DNA from: Planctomycetota bacterium
Lineage (GTDB): Bacteria > Planctomycetota > Phycisphaerae > Sedimentisphaerales > Anaerobacaceae
Assembly: GCA_013202635.1 (NCBI GenBank)
Contig: JABMRO010000270.1
Coordinates: forward strand, 1-11,229
Length of the DNA stretch: 11,229 bases
Direction: 5' to 3'
Below the pieces are notes generated by a model. That model saw only the letters and a list, made by a program, of their open reading frames with translations, did no database searches and was not told the DNA's origin. Positions 1-6,327 of this stretch are shown in pieces. A program made the position numbers and the translations under genes. The number at the start of each line of letters is the position of its first letter. The first letter of the stretch is position 1.

Positions 1-2
1 CC

Positions 3-1061
3 GGCGGCAAGGTCAAAGTCAAATATATAACCCAGTTTGCAAGACAGCTTTCGACGCTCCAGGACGCGGGTTTGCCCATTTTGCGGTCGTTGAGGATTCT
101 CGAGGAACAGCAAAAGTCGGGGACATTCAAGAGGGTTATCGGTTACGTAGCCGATGACATTGAGGGCGGTTCCACGCTCTCGGAAGCTATGGCCAGATAC
201 CCCAAAACCTTTGACCGGCTGTTTTCTGGTATGGTGGCGGCAGGTGAGACCGGCGGTGTGCTGGATTTGATATTGGCTCGTGTGGCTGACTTTATGGAAA
301 AGGCCCAGAAACTCAAATCGCGAGTTAAAAGTGCAATGGTTTACCCCCTGGTGGTTTTGATCGCGGCTTTCGGCATTCTTCTGGCGTTGATGAAATATGT
401 TATACCGTCGTTTAAGACTGTGCTCGAAGAGATGGTGTCAGGTGAGCTGAACAAAGTAACGACCACAGTGCTCGGTGTAAGCAACTGGATTGCAACACAA
501 TATGGCTGGTTGATTATATTAGCGATGCCGGTTGGTTTCATTTTTCTACTCAGAATCATACGTAGGTTTCGCCCCGGCAGATTTGTTCTGGATTCCATCA
601 AATTGAAGCTTCCGGTTATGGGCCAGCTTACTAATAGAGTTTCGGTAACGAGGTGGACGAGAACTCTTGGTACATTGATTGGTGCCGGTGTTCCGATTTT
701 GGATGCCATTACCGTGACACGTGATACTGCGGGAAATGAAGTCTTTTCCAATATGCTTCATAATGTTCATAACTCCATCAGACAGGGCGACACCTTCGCC
801 GGCCCGTTACGCCAATCCAAAACCGTTGACTTAATCGTTTCCAATATGGTTGCCGTGGGTGAGGAAACAGGCGACCTGGACAAAATGCTTCTGAAAGTAG
901 CGGACAACTTCGATGAGCAGGTTGACGTGCTTGTCGCCTCGTTAATGTCGATGCTTGAGCCGATTATGATTATTGTGCTTGGCGGTATCGTTATGCTTAT
1001 TGTTTTGGCGGTGTTTTTACCAATGATACAGGTAATTACAAGCTTAGGCACGCAAGCATAA
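3..1061 (+). CDS. gspF: Type II secretion / type IV pilus inner-membrane platform protein, GspF/PilC family (5' truncated)
   Basis: This is the polytopic platform protein that couples the cytoplasmic assembly ATPase to pseudopilin polymerisation. The reading frame is open from the window edge, and its first visible residues (YITQFARQLSTLQDAGLPIL) match the start of the first T2SSF domain, so the internal TTG at 72 is not the start. About 352 residues are visible against roughly 400 for the family. Two homologous T2SSF domains can be seen: the first has AAGETGG at about residues 79-85, the second VGEETGD at about 285-291. Three membrane segments lie near 112-134, 167-186 and 317-341, the last beginning with the family signature MLEPIMIIVLGGIV. 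The missing part is the cytoplasmic N-terminus. The gene ends 51 bp before the first pseudopilin and reads the same way, as expected for a gspF-GHIJK operon. PilC and GspF cannot be told apart from sequence alone; the pseudopilin cluster behind it favours GspF. Confidence 0.95.
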   Translation, partial: GGKVKVKYITQFARQLSTLQDAGLPILRSLRILEEQQKSGTFKRVIGYVADDIEGGSTLSEAMARYPKTFDRLFSGMVAAGETGGVLDLILARVADFMEKAQKLKSRVKSAMVYPLVVLIAAFGILLALMKYVIPSFKTVLEEMVSGELNKVTTTVLGVSNWIATQYGWLIILAMPVGFIFLLRIIRRFRPGRFVLDSIKLKLPVMGQLTNRVSVTRWTRTLGTLIGAGVPILDAITVTRDTAGNEVFSNMLHNVHNSIRQGDTFAGPLRQSKTVDLIVSNMVAVGEETGDLDKMLLKVADNFDEQVDVLVASLMSMLEPIMIIVLGGIVMLIVLAVFLPMIQVITSLGTQA

Positions 1062-1112
1062 GAACCGAATTAATAAATGAAACGTTTTAACTGAACAGTA
1101 AGGAGAAAAGAA

Positions 1113-1994
1113 ATGAAGTCAATCGTCAAACATTCCAGCAGAAAAAAGGCATTTACTATTATCGAGCTGCTAACGGTTATGAGTATTATTGTAATCCTCA
1201 TAGGCGTTCTTGTGCCGGCGCTGAACAACGTCAGAAGGTACGCGAAAAAGGTAAAACAAATGGCTCAATTTAACAGCATTCAGGCTGCTATTGAACTTTT
1301 CAGTAACGAGAACGATGGTTATCCGCCTTCCGGAGCGTTTGACGGAGTTGGTCAATCCTACTGTGGTGCGATGAAGCTTTGCGAGGCAATGATGGGAAGG
1401 GATTTGTTGGGCTTTCATCCGGATTCGGTCTTCAGAGCAGATGGCATGGACGCTACAAATACAAGGCAAATATATCCTGTGCCCCCTACCACCCAAAATT
1501 TACAAGCCAGAATGGGAACACTTCTGCAGTTCGAAAACGCCAACGCGTATAGATTAGTAGATATATACGGCCCAGGCAACTCAACTCCTTTTAATGAGAA
1601 TTCTTTTGTTTTATGTGACGTATATACACGTGACATGGGAAGCGGCAAAAAGACAGGTATGCCCATACTTTACTACAAGGCAGATACGTCGAACTACCTG
1701 CATGACCCCAACCAAGTCGTAGATGCTATGGACAGCGGGGGAAATATCTACAATATCTATGACAACCAAGTTTTGGTTTCTCTCGGCAAGCCGTGGGAGC
1801 GAGCCGGCGCAGGTTCTTCAGCACATAGCCTTGCTACTCCTGCAAGGTTCTACAGAAATACAAGGAACAATCAGATTACCACGGTGCGCCGACCTTACAG
1901 GACCGACTCTTATATACTGATTTCCGCAGGATTTGATGGCGAATACGGTACGGCTGACGATATCAGTAATTTTGAGTGGAGATACAGGGAATGA
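1113..1994 (+). CDS. Large GspG-like type II secretion pseudopilin, paralog 1
   Basis: This is a 293-residue pseudopilin, about twice the length of a classical GspG. The leader reads KKA/FTIIELL, with cleavage expected between Ala13 and Phe14 and the conserved Glu5 of the mature protein at Glu18. Ala instead of Gly at -1 is unusual. The hydrophobic assembly helix spans about residues 14-37. The globular part has YCGAMKLCEA (82-91), DLLGFHPDS (97-105), FVLCDV (165-170) and MPILYY (183-188). It ends in a GspG-type calcium-loop-like segment, SAGFDGEYGTADDI (271-284). Cys84 and Cys168 are conserved in the next-but-one gene product and could form a disulfide. The start is supported by a strong AAGGAG at 1100-1105, seven bases before the ATG. 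It would be assembled into the pseudopilus by the GspF platform just upstream. The order of genes and the tail motif support GspG; the large middle domain is lineage-specific and its function is unknown to me. Confidence 0.9.
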   Translation: MKSIVKHSSRKKAFTIIELLTVMSIIVILIGVLVPALNNVRRYAKKVKQMAQFNSIQAAIELFSNENDGYPPSGAFDGVGQSYCGAMKLCEAMMGRDLLGFHPDSVFRADGMDATNTRQIYPVPPTTQNLQARMGTLLQFENANAYRLVDIYGPGNSTPFNENSFVLCDVYTRDMGSGKKTGMPILYYKADTSNYLHDPNQVVDAMDSGGNIYNIYDNQVLVSLGKPWERAGAGSSAHSLATPARFYRNTRNNQITTVRRPYRTDSYILISAGFDGEYGTADDISNFEWRYRE

Positions 1995-2045
1995 CGGCTT
2001 CGGGGAGACGATGATGAAGAGTTTGAGTGTTTAGTTTTTGGTTAT

Positions 2046-2076
2046 GTGAAGATTCTTCACTTCGCTCAGATTGACA
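2046..2076. repeat. Possible fragment of a dispersed intergenic repeat with small hairpin
   Basis: The 163-bp spacer 1995-2157 between the two large pseudopilin genes is the longest gap inside the cluster. It contains a perfect 6-bp stem with a 3-nt loop, GTGAAG-ATT-CTTCAC (2046-2060), running into CTTCGCTCAGATTGACA. From memory this resembles the family of interspersed CTTCGCTCAG(A/G)ATGAC repeats seen between genes in many environmental bacterial genomes. That identification is recollection and is unverified. I see no ORF, no convincing promoter and no U-tract terminator in the rest of the spacer. Confidence 0.35.
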
Positions 2077-2157
2077 ACAATGAACAATTGGAGTTCGGAA
2101 TAGTGCAGTATTGTGTTTTTGATTAGTTTCATAAGCATATAAAAAGAGGGAATAACT

Positions 2158-2988
2158 GTGAAGCGAAAAAGGACAGGATTTACAATTGTTGAGTTGTTAG
2201 CGGCTCTTGGGATAATCGCGTTGATGGTCGGGCTTCTTATCCCTGCTTTAAATGTAGTGCGAAATAAAGCAAAAGAGGTAAAACAAAAAGCTCAGTTTAT
2301 GACAATCAGTCTGGCCCTGACGGCCTTTATGAATGACTATGGCGACTATCCCGGCTCCGACTGGCCATTGGGCAGCGATTACTGTGGTACACAGAAGCTC
2401 ACTGAAGCTCTTTTGGGCTGGGATCTGCTGGGATTCCATCCAAAATCAGATTTCAGGTCTAACGGGTACAACGACAGTGGAGAATTCATTTACAATACTA
2501 CCGATCCGGTTTTCTTCGACCAGAGAAAAGGCCCTTATCTTGAACTTGCAACTACCAGTGCTTTCAAGTTAGGTAATATCTCAGCCTTTGATCCCGGTTT
2601 ATATAATAACCCGGCACCTTTGGCACCTAATACTTTTGTTCTTTGCGATGTATTCGGCAAAAAAAGTATAAGGTTAGCTAACGGCAAGACGGTCAAGGCG
2701 GGTACGCCAATCCTCTATTACAGAGCTAATACTTCAGGGAAAACAATACATGAAATTTACAATGTTCTGGATAATGACGCCCTTGTCGATATAAAACAAA
2801 GGGCGGACGGCAAGAACCATCCCTTAGCGGATGCAGGCAACCAATATCAGTATTTTTACGCTTATATCATGGATCCGAAGATAACCGCGAGACCCTGGCC
2901 ATACAGGCCGGATTCTTATATATTGATTTCCGCGGGGACAGATGGTCTTTACGGGACAGGCGATGATATTTGCAACTTTGGCAATTAA
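2158..2988 (+). CDS. Large GspG-like type II secretion pseudopilin, paralog 2
   Basis: This 276-residue pseudopilin is a clear tandem paralog of the gene ending at 1994. Both have YCGxxKLxEAxxGxDLLGFHPxSxF, FVLCDV, a PILYY block and the C-terminal RPDSYILISAGTDGLYGTGDDI (here split at about 250-271). The leader is short and canonical: KRTG/FTIVELL, cleaved after Gly7, with Glu12 as mature Glu5. The assembly helix spans about residues 8-31. The start codon is GTG at 2158, chosen because AGAGGG at 2145-2150 sits seven bases upstream and because it gives a normal six-to-seven-residue leader. Cys76 and Cys163 match Cys84 and Cys168 of paralog 1. An extra Cys272 lies inside the terminal loop. The asparagine/glycine-rich middle (about 103-155) differs most from paralog 1, as expected for a surface region. 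It is probably a second pilin subunit for the same filament or a subunit used under other conditions; which one is the major subunit cannot be told. Confidence 0.9.
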   Translation: MKRKRTGFTIVELLAALGIIALMVGLLIPALNVVRNKAKEVKQKAQFMTISLALTAFMNDYGDYPGSDWPLGSDYCGTQKLTEALLGWDLLGFHPKSDFRSNGYNDSGEFIYNTTDPVFFDQRKGPYLELATTSAFKLGNISAFDPGLYNNPAPLAPNTFVLCDVFGKKSIRLANGKTVKAGTPILYYRANTSGKTIHEIYNVLDNDALVDIKQRADGKNHPLADAGNQYQYFYAYIMDPKITARPWPYRPDSYILISAGTDGLYGTGDDICNFGN

Positions 2989-3024
2989 GCCCTCCATCCA
3001 CACCCGATTGAGCAAGCTAAAGCT

Positions 3025-3501
3025 ATGAAAAGGTATAAATACAAGTATGGCGTAACTCTCGTCGAGATATTAGCTGTGGTGGCTATAATCGCGATTTTGG
3101 CTACAATGGTAATCGGCATCGCCGCTCGTATCAATAATCAGTCCAAAGAAAGATGTCTCGAATCTACTTTCGCACTGCTGGATTCCGCACTGCAGGAATA
3201 TTGCGAATGCGCCGGTAAATTTCCCGAACAACCTGAAAAGAATTTTACAAATGCGCTCATACATTCGGCATACCTTTATAGAGAGCTTAACCTGATGCCG
3301 GAGTCTCGGAAGATACTGGGAAGAATCGCCGATTCCCTGGTAAAGAACGAATACGGAACTGCTGATACACCGCCGGAGATATATGACCCGTGGGGAACAG
3401 TGCTGGATTACGGATATGTCCCCGGAGACAATTTCCCTGAGCTGGTATCGGCCGGGCCGGACAAAATCTTCGGCACTGCTGATGATATAAGCAGCAAATA
3501 G
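3025..3501 (+). CDS. gspG: Small GspG-like type II secretion pseudopilin
   Basis: This 158-residue protein is close to the usual size of GspG, the major pseudopilin. The leader reads KYKYG/VTLVEIL, with cleavage after Gly9, Val instead of Phe at +1 and Glu14 as mature Glu5. The hydrophobic helix runs over about residues 10-33. The C-terminal half shows a typical GspG pattern: DPWGTVLDYGYV (121-132), then PELVSAGPDKIFGTADDI (138-155), which in GspG forms a calcium-binding loop. Cys44, Cys60 and Cys62 are present; they do not align with the cysteines of the larger paralogs. The gene begins 36 bp after the previous stop and has no recognisable Shine-Dalgarno sequence, unlike the two large paralogs. 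Of the three GspG-like proteins it is the most like the classical family, so it may be the ancestral subunit, but expression level cannot be judged from sequence. Confidence 0.85.
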   Translation: MKRYKYKYGVTLVEILAVVAIIAILATMVIGIAARINNQSKERCLESTFALLDSALQEYCECAGKFPEQPEKNFTNALIHSAYLYRELNLMPESRKILGRIADSLVKNEYGTADTPPEIYDPWGTVLDYGYVPGDNFPELVSAGPDKIFGTADDISSK

Positions 3502-3521
3502 TAACTGATAAAATGTGAATT

Positions 3522-3581
3522 ATGAATAATGGGCAGATTGCCGCGCCAACCAAATGTTGGCCTGCCCAGATAATGCTATGA
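3522..3581 (+). other. Possible 19-codon leader ORF overlapping the GspH-like start
   Basis: An ATG at 3522 opens a 19-residue frame that ends at TGA 3579-3581, so its stop overlaps the ATG of the GspH-like gene (3578-3580) in an ATGA arrangement typical of translational coupling. The downstream gene has no visible Shine-Dalgarno sequence, which would fit re-initiation. The small ORF itself also lacks one, and its product resembles nothing I know. Its first codons, ATGAAT, may simply be a duplicated copy of the downstream start (TATGAAT occurs at 3521-3527 and 3577-3583). Confidence 0.2.
3530..3568 (+). promoter_or_regulatory. Strong RNA hairpin just upstream of the GspH-like start codon
   Basis: Two perfect stems stack on one side. 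TGGGCAG (3530-3536) pairs with CTGCCCA (3562-3568), and inside it GCCAAC (3545-3550) pairs with GTTGGC (3556-3561) around the loop CAAAT. The 3' arms are contiguous; the 5' side has an 8-nt bulge (3537-3544). The structure ends nine bases before the ATG at 3578 and has no U-tract, so it is not an intrinsic terminator. It could mask ribosome access, stabilise the 3' end of the upstream message after cleavage, or be a small palindromic repeat inserted between flanking TATGAAT copies. The function is inference. Confidence 0.5.
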
Positions 3582-4420
3582 ATCATAAACTGCAAACTAA
3601 AACCGGCTTTACTTTGACAGAGATGGTGGTTGTTATTGCAACTATTTCACTGCTTGTCGCTTTTGGTTTGCCGGTTATGCGAGTTATTCGTGAATCGTTC
3701 GAATCCAAGACCGGCGGCAAGAGCATGATAAGCGCCGCTCTGTCCAGCGCCCGTGCTATCGCTGCGAAGGAACAGCACTATGCCGGAATACGTTTTCAGC
3801 GGGATTCAGCCGGCAACCAATATATGATTTTTATCATACACGACTTTGAGAAGACAGGCTTGAATCCCGGTTTTCGGGCGGTTGAAACTCTCAAGCCAAC
3901 AAAGCTGCCTGATAGTATGGGTGTAATGGATTTATTGGTCAGAACTAACCACGGTACAAATTGGACGGATGCCGAAAAACTCCTCGACGAACCGCTTAAT
4001 GCGGCCTATCTCGATGACACGAACCCGCAGAATTTAGGGCCGGACCAAAAGAACAGATATATTACAGACACGTCCACCTTTTCGATTGTTTTTTCGCCGA
4101 GCGGCAAGCTGATAATGCGCGGTGTTCGCATAAGAAACAGAGATGGAATTTATCAGCCTAATAACGGGGTATCCAATAAGGTATCAATGGACAGCATCTT
4201 TAATTCGCCTGAGAACATAACAACTTATGGGGCGGGTAAATTCATTCAGGACGATTATGCTGAGCTTGGTATGGGCGCCGAATCGAGCCGAAACAGTTTC
4301 GTTATATATGACAAAATACGGTTTGATAAATTAGATGCCGGGGCAAGATACGATTATTTAAGCAGTCTTGAACAGGTCTATATAAACCCATATACGGGAA
4401 CTATAATCTCAGCGGATTGA
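3578..4420 (+). CDS. gspH: GspH/FimT-like minor pseudopilin
   Basis: This 280-residue minor pseudopilin has the leader KTG/FTLTEMVVV, with cleavage after Gly10 and Glu15 as mature Glu5. Its assembly helix spans about residues 11-33. The segment SAALSSARAIAAKEQHYAGIRF (about 49-70) is the characteristic GspH/FimT pattern, in which a Ser-Ala-Arg helix leads into the first beta strand. Together with its place between GspG-like and GspI-like genes, this is the basis for the GspH call. It is longer than classical GspH (about 170-200 residues); the extra length lies in the middle and C-terminal beta domain. The start at 3578 gives an ordinary ten-residue leader. An in-frame ATG at 3554 would add eight residues, but that codon lies inside a strong hairpin and has no ribosome-binding site, so it is unlikely. 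The protein would be a minor component near the tip of the pseudopilus. Confidence 0.85.
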   Translation: MNHKLQTKTGFTLTEMVVVIATISLLVAFGLPVMRVIRESFESKTGGKSMISAALSSARAIAAKEQHYAGIRFQRDSAGNQYMIFIIHDFEKTGLNPGFRAVETLKPTKLPDSMGVMDLLVRTNHGTNWTDAEKLLDEPLNAAYLDDTNPQNLGPDQKNRYITDTSTFSIVFSPSGKLIMRGVRIRNRDGIYQPNNGVSNKVSMDSIFNSPENITTYGAGKFIQDDYAELGMGAESSRNSFVIYDKIRFDKLDAGARYDYLSSLEQVYINPYTGTIISAD

Positions 4421-4427
4421 TTAGCCT

Positions 4428-5153
4428 ATGAGAAATAAGCTGCAATACAAAGGTTTCTCTCTTATCGAAGTTTTGTTAGCCGTCGGCACGCTCGCCATCG
4501 GGATGATTTTCATAGGCGGCACATTTCTCACCGGCATTCATTTTGCTACCATTGCCACAGAGCGAACTATCGCGGCGGTGGCAGCCGATGAAGCCTTTGC
4601 AAAAATCAGGTTATACGGTGTTAATCTAACCGACCCAAATTTAGTGGTTGACCAACTAACACCGTTCGAAGCATTAAACACAATCGCTGCTGAAGAATTC
4701 GCATATCCTTCGACAAAGAGTTTGGCCAAGAAGCAGTATTACTGGTCTGCTTTGTGCAGACAGGTCGGTTCCGACCCGACTAACCGGCTTGTGCAGGTAA
4801 CGGTTTTTATCAGCAGAAAAGTGGGCAATAGCACAACGTACCCGGGCGGTACTCAGTGGCCGGCGCCGATTAAAGTCGGCGTTTCAACTGTCGCCGGGGC
4901 TGGTAATGAATATAAACTTGCGATAAATGTACCGGGCGAGGAAATATTTATTAGTGGCGGTCGTACCATAGCCGACAACCAGACGGGCCAGCTTTATCGA
5001 GTCCTGCAACGTGACCCGGACGCTCCTAACATAATCGTGCTCGACAGGGCATGGCCTGGCGGTCTGAGCGATTCGGTGTGGGTGGTACCTCCCCCGGTTG
5101 GTGGCGGCAGGAATCCCTGTATAGCAATATATCAGAAAGTAATAAGATTTTGA
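4428..5153 (+). CDS. gspI: GspI/PilV-like minor pseudopilin
   Basis: This 241-residue minor pseudopilin has the leader YKG/FSLIEVLLAVGTLAIG. Cleavage is expected after Gly9, and Glu14 is mature Glu5. The FSLIEVLLAV-x-TLAI pattern is typical of GspI and PilV. The N-terminal helix (about 10-33) is followed by a helical stretch, IATERTIAAVAADEAFAKIR, which matches the T2SSI N-terminal domain where the A-x-x-A-D-x-x helix precedes the beta fold. The rest, about 100-241, looks beta-rich and contains glycine/proline-rich turns (PPPVGGG near the end); it is longer than classical GspI (about 120-130 residues). The gene begins seven bases after the stop of the GspH-like gene, so the two are almost certainly co-transcribed and possibly translationally coupled. 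In known T2SS, GspI forms the tip core with GspJ and GspK, and both have candidates directly downstream. Confidence 0.85.
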   Translation: MRNKLQYKGFSLIEVLLAVGTLAIGMIFIGGTFLTGIHFATIATERTIAAVAADEAFAKIRLYGVNLTDPNLVVDQLTPFEALNTIAAEEFAYPSTKSLAKKQYYWSALCRQVGSDPTNRLVQVTVFISRKVGNSTTYPGGTQWPAPIKVGVSTVAGAGNEYKLAINVPGEEIFISGGRTIADNQTGQLYRVLQRDPDAPNIIVLDRAWPGGLSDSVWVVPPPVGGGRNPCIAIYQKVIRF

Positions 5154-5198
5154 ACAAGGATTACATAGATTAAAAGCGATTGACTGTTTCTGTGAACT

Positions 5199-6317
5199 AT
5201 GAATTACGAAACCCGAAACAATAAAGCCTTTATCCCGTTAGAAATAAATAATTTTAATGGGGCAGGTAAAAGATTTCTAACGGGGTTTACTTTAATTGAG
5301 CTTCTCGTAGCTATCGGCATCCTTGCTATAGTTATGTCGTTTGTAAGTGTCATTTTCAAGGTCAGTATCGGGGCCCATCGCACCGCAATCGCAAACGCCG
5401 AAATTATGCAGAAGCTGCGGGCCATTACCAACCAGCTTAACACCGATTTCAAGGGCCTTAGAAAAGACGGGGAAATTTTTGTAGTGTGGGTGGCCAAACC
5501 CCTGACTACCACCGATTATAAAGATAACGACCTCGACGGGTACGAGAGATTCGACCGGATAATGTTTTTTGCCGACGGTGATTTTCAATCTTATAAAGTG
5601 AATCCGGCAGTTCGCGGTAACGTTGCAAGAATCTGTTATATGATTGCGAGAAATGGCAATTCCAGGGCCGAAGTGCAGGACAGAACCGAACGGGTGCTTG
5701 CGAGAAGCCTGCATATATTAACGGCTGATTCGAGTCTTGCTGATTTTCCCGACCCCAACAGTCTTAGCGATACACAATGGTACGATTGGAACAACCGATA
5801 CGAGTACGACAAGATATCTTTAGAGGCATGGAAGAAGATTCCCTGGGACGACAAGATAAATATACTCTCTGCTACGACAGATATTCAGGTAGAGGACAGC
5901 AGTGTCAACATGGCAGTCAGGGGAGTAGAGGTTGACCCTACGGACGCAAATTCAATTCATATGCTCCTTTGCGAGGGCGTTGGAGAATTCAAAATTCAGG
6001 GTTGGTATGACGCCCTGCAGCAATGGATTCCAGAGGTTGACCCGGACGGTGATGGCGATTTGGCGGACACGCATTTCTTCCTGAACGATCCAAATGAGGC
6101 TCCCGGAGTGCTGTATCCGGCGCCTAACGGAAGAGTAAGAATATATGACAATGACGACAATGACTTTGGTTACCCGAGAGATCAGATAGATGAGGCGCAT
6201 TTTAACGCTATTCCCGGACTTGGGCGGGCGTTGAAGTTCACTTTCACGCTATACGATTCCAGAGGTATTATCGAAAACGGAATGACTTTTACACACGTTG
6301 TCTATTTAGACAAGTAA
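5199..6317 (+). CDS. gspJ: GspJ-like minor pseudopilin with a leader peptide lengthened by a palindromic insertion
   Basis: This 372-residue minor pseudopilin has the site FLTG/FTLIELLVAIGILAI. Cleavage is expected after Gly29, and Glu34 is mature Glu5. The leader is 29 residues instead of the 7-13 seen in its neighbours because a 53-bp palindrome with a 4-bp duplication lies inside it (5229-5289). Removing 57 bp restores NNKAFTLIELL. After the helix (30-52), AEIMQKLRAITNQLNTDF matches the GspJ N-terminal domain. Near the C-terminus, GVGEFKIQGWYDALQQW and LKFTFTLYDSRG match the paired beta-strand pattern of GspJ (W-x-x-x and a D-x-x-G turn). Acidic loops DNDLDGYERFD (about 109-119) and DPDGDGDLAD (about 281-290) resemble calcium-binding loops. 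No Shine-Dalgarno sequence precedes ATG 5199, and no other in-frame start exists before the cleavage site. It would join the GspI- and GspK-like proteins in the pseudopilus tip. Confidence 0.85.
   Translation: MNYETRNNKAFIPLEINNFNGAGKRFLTGFTLIELLVAIGILAIVMSFVSVIFKVSIGAHRTAIANAEIMQKLRAITNQLNTDFKGLRKDGEIFVVWVAKPLTTTDYKDNDLDGYERFDRIMFFADGDFQSYKVNPAVRGNVARICYMIARNGNSRAEVQDRTERVLARSLHILTADSSLADFPDPNSLSDTQWYDWNNRYEYDKISLEAWKKIPWDDKINILSATTDIQVEDSSVNMAVRGVEVDPTDANSIHMLLCEGVGEFKIQGWYDALQQWIPEVDPDGDGDLADTHFFLNDPNEAPGVLYPAPNGRVRIYDNDDNDFGYPRDQIDEAHFNAIPGLGRALKFTFTLYDSRGIIENGMTFTHVVYLDK
5229..5289. mobile_element. 53-bp palindromic element with TTTA target duplication, inserted in frame in the prepilin leader
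   Basis: CCCGTTAGAAAT (5234-5245) and ATTTCTAACGGG (5273-5284) form a perfect 12-bp inverted repeat. The next outer bases, T5233 and G5285, form a wobble pair as RNA. Inside, TTTTA (5252-5256) pairs with TAAAA (5267-5271). The element proper is 5233-5285 (53 bp), and it is flanked by TTTA at 5229-5232 and 5286-5289. Deleting 5233-5289 joins GCC TTT A to CT TTA ATT GAG, giving the codons for Ala-Phe-Thr-Leu-Ile-Glu, a perfect prepilin motif. The total insertion is 57 bp, a multiple of three, with no stop codon in this frame. This is what a small transposed palindrome (MITE- or REP-like, or like the in-frame Rickettsia palindromic elements) with a 4-bp target duplication would leave behind. No transposase is encoded, so it would be non-autonomous. 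Confidence 0.75.
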
Positions 6318-6327
6318 TTTGACAAGA

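Noticed and set aside
72..74. TTG at 72 as the start of the GspF-like gene
   Set aside because: The same frame is open to the left edge and its codons (from position 3) encode the conserved start of a T2SSF domain, so the gene is cut by the window.
341..751. Long antisense frame opposite the GspF-like gene, and similar frames opposite other genes
   Set aside because: They have no domain resemblance and no ribosome-binding sites, and are fully covered by strongly supported genes on the other strand.
2071..2143. Internal promoter before paralog 2 (TTGACA at 2071; TATAAA at 2138)
   Set aside because: The two hexamers are far apart, neither has a partner at 16-18 bp, and TATAAA directly abuts the ribosome-binding site.
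2671..2682. GTTAGCTAAC palindrome inside paralog 2 as a copy of the CCCGTTAGAAAT element
   Set aside because: It shares only GTTAG, sits in conserved coding sequence and has no matching distal arm.
3554..3556. ATG 3554 as the GspH-like start
   Set aside because: It lies in the loop and stem of a strong hairpin, has no ribosome-binding site, and would lengthen an otherwise normal ten-residue leader.
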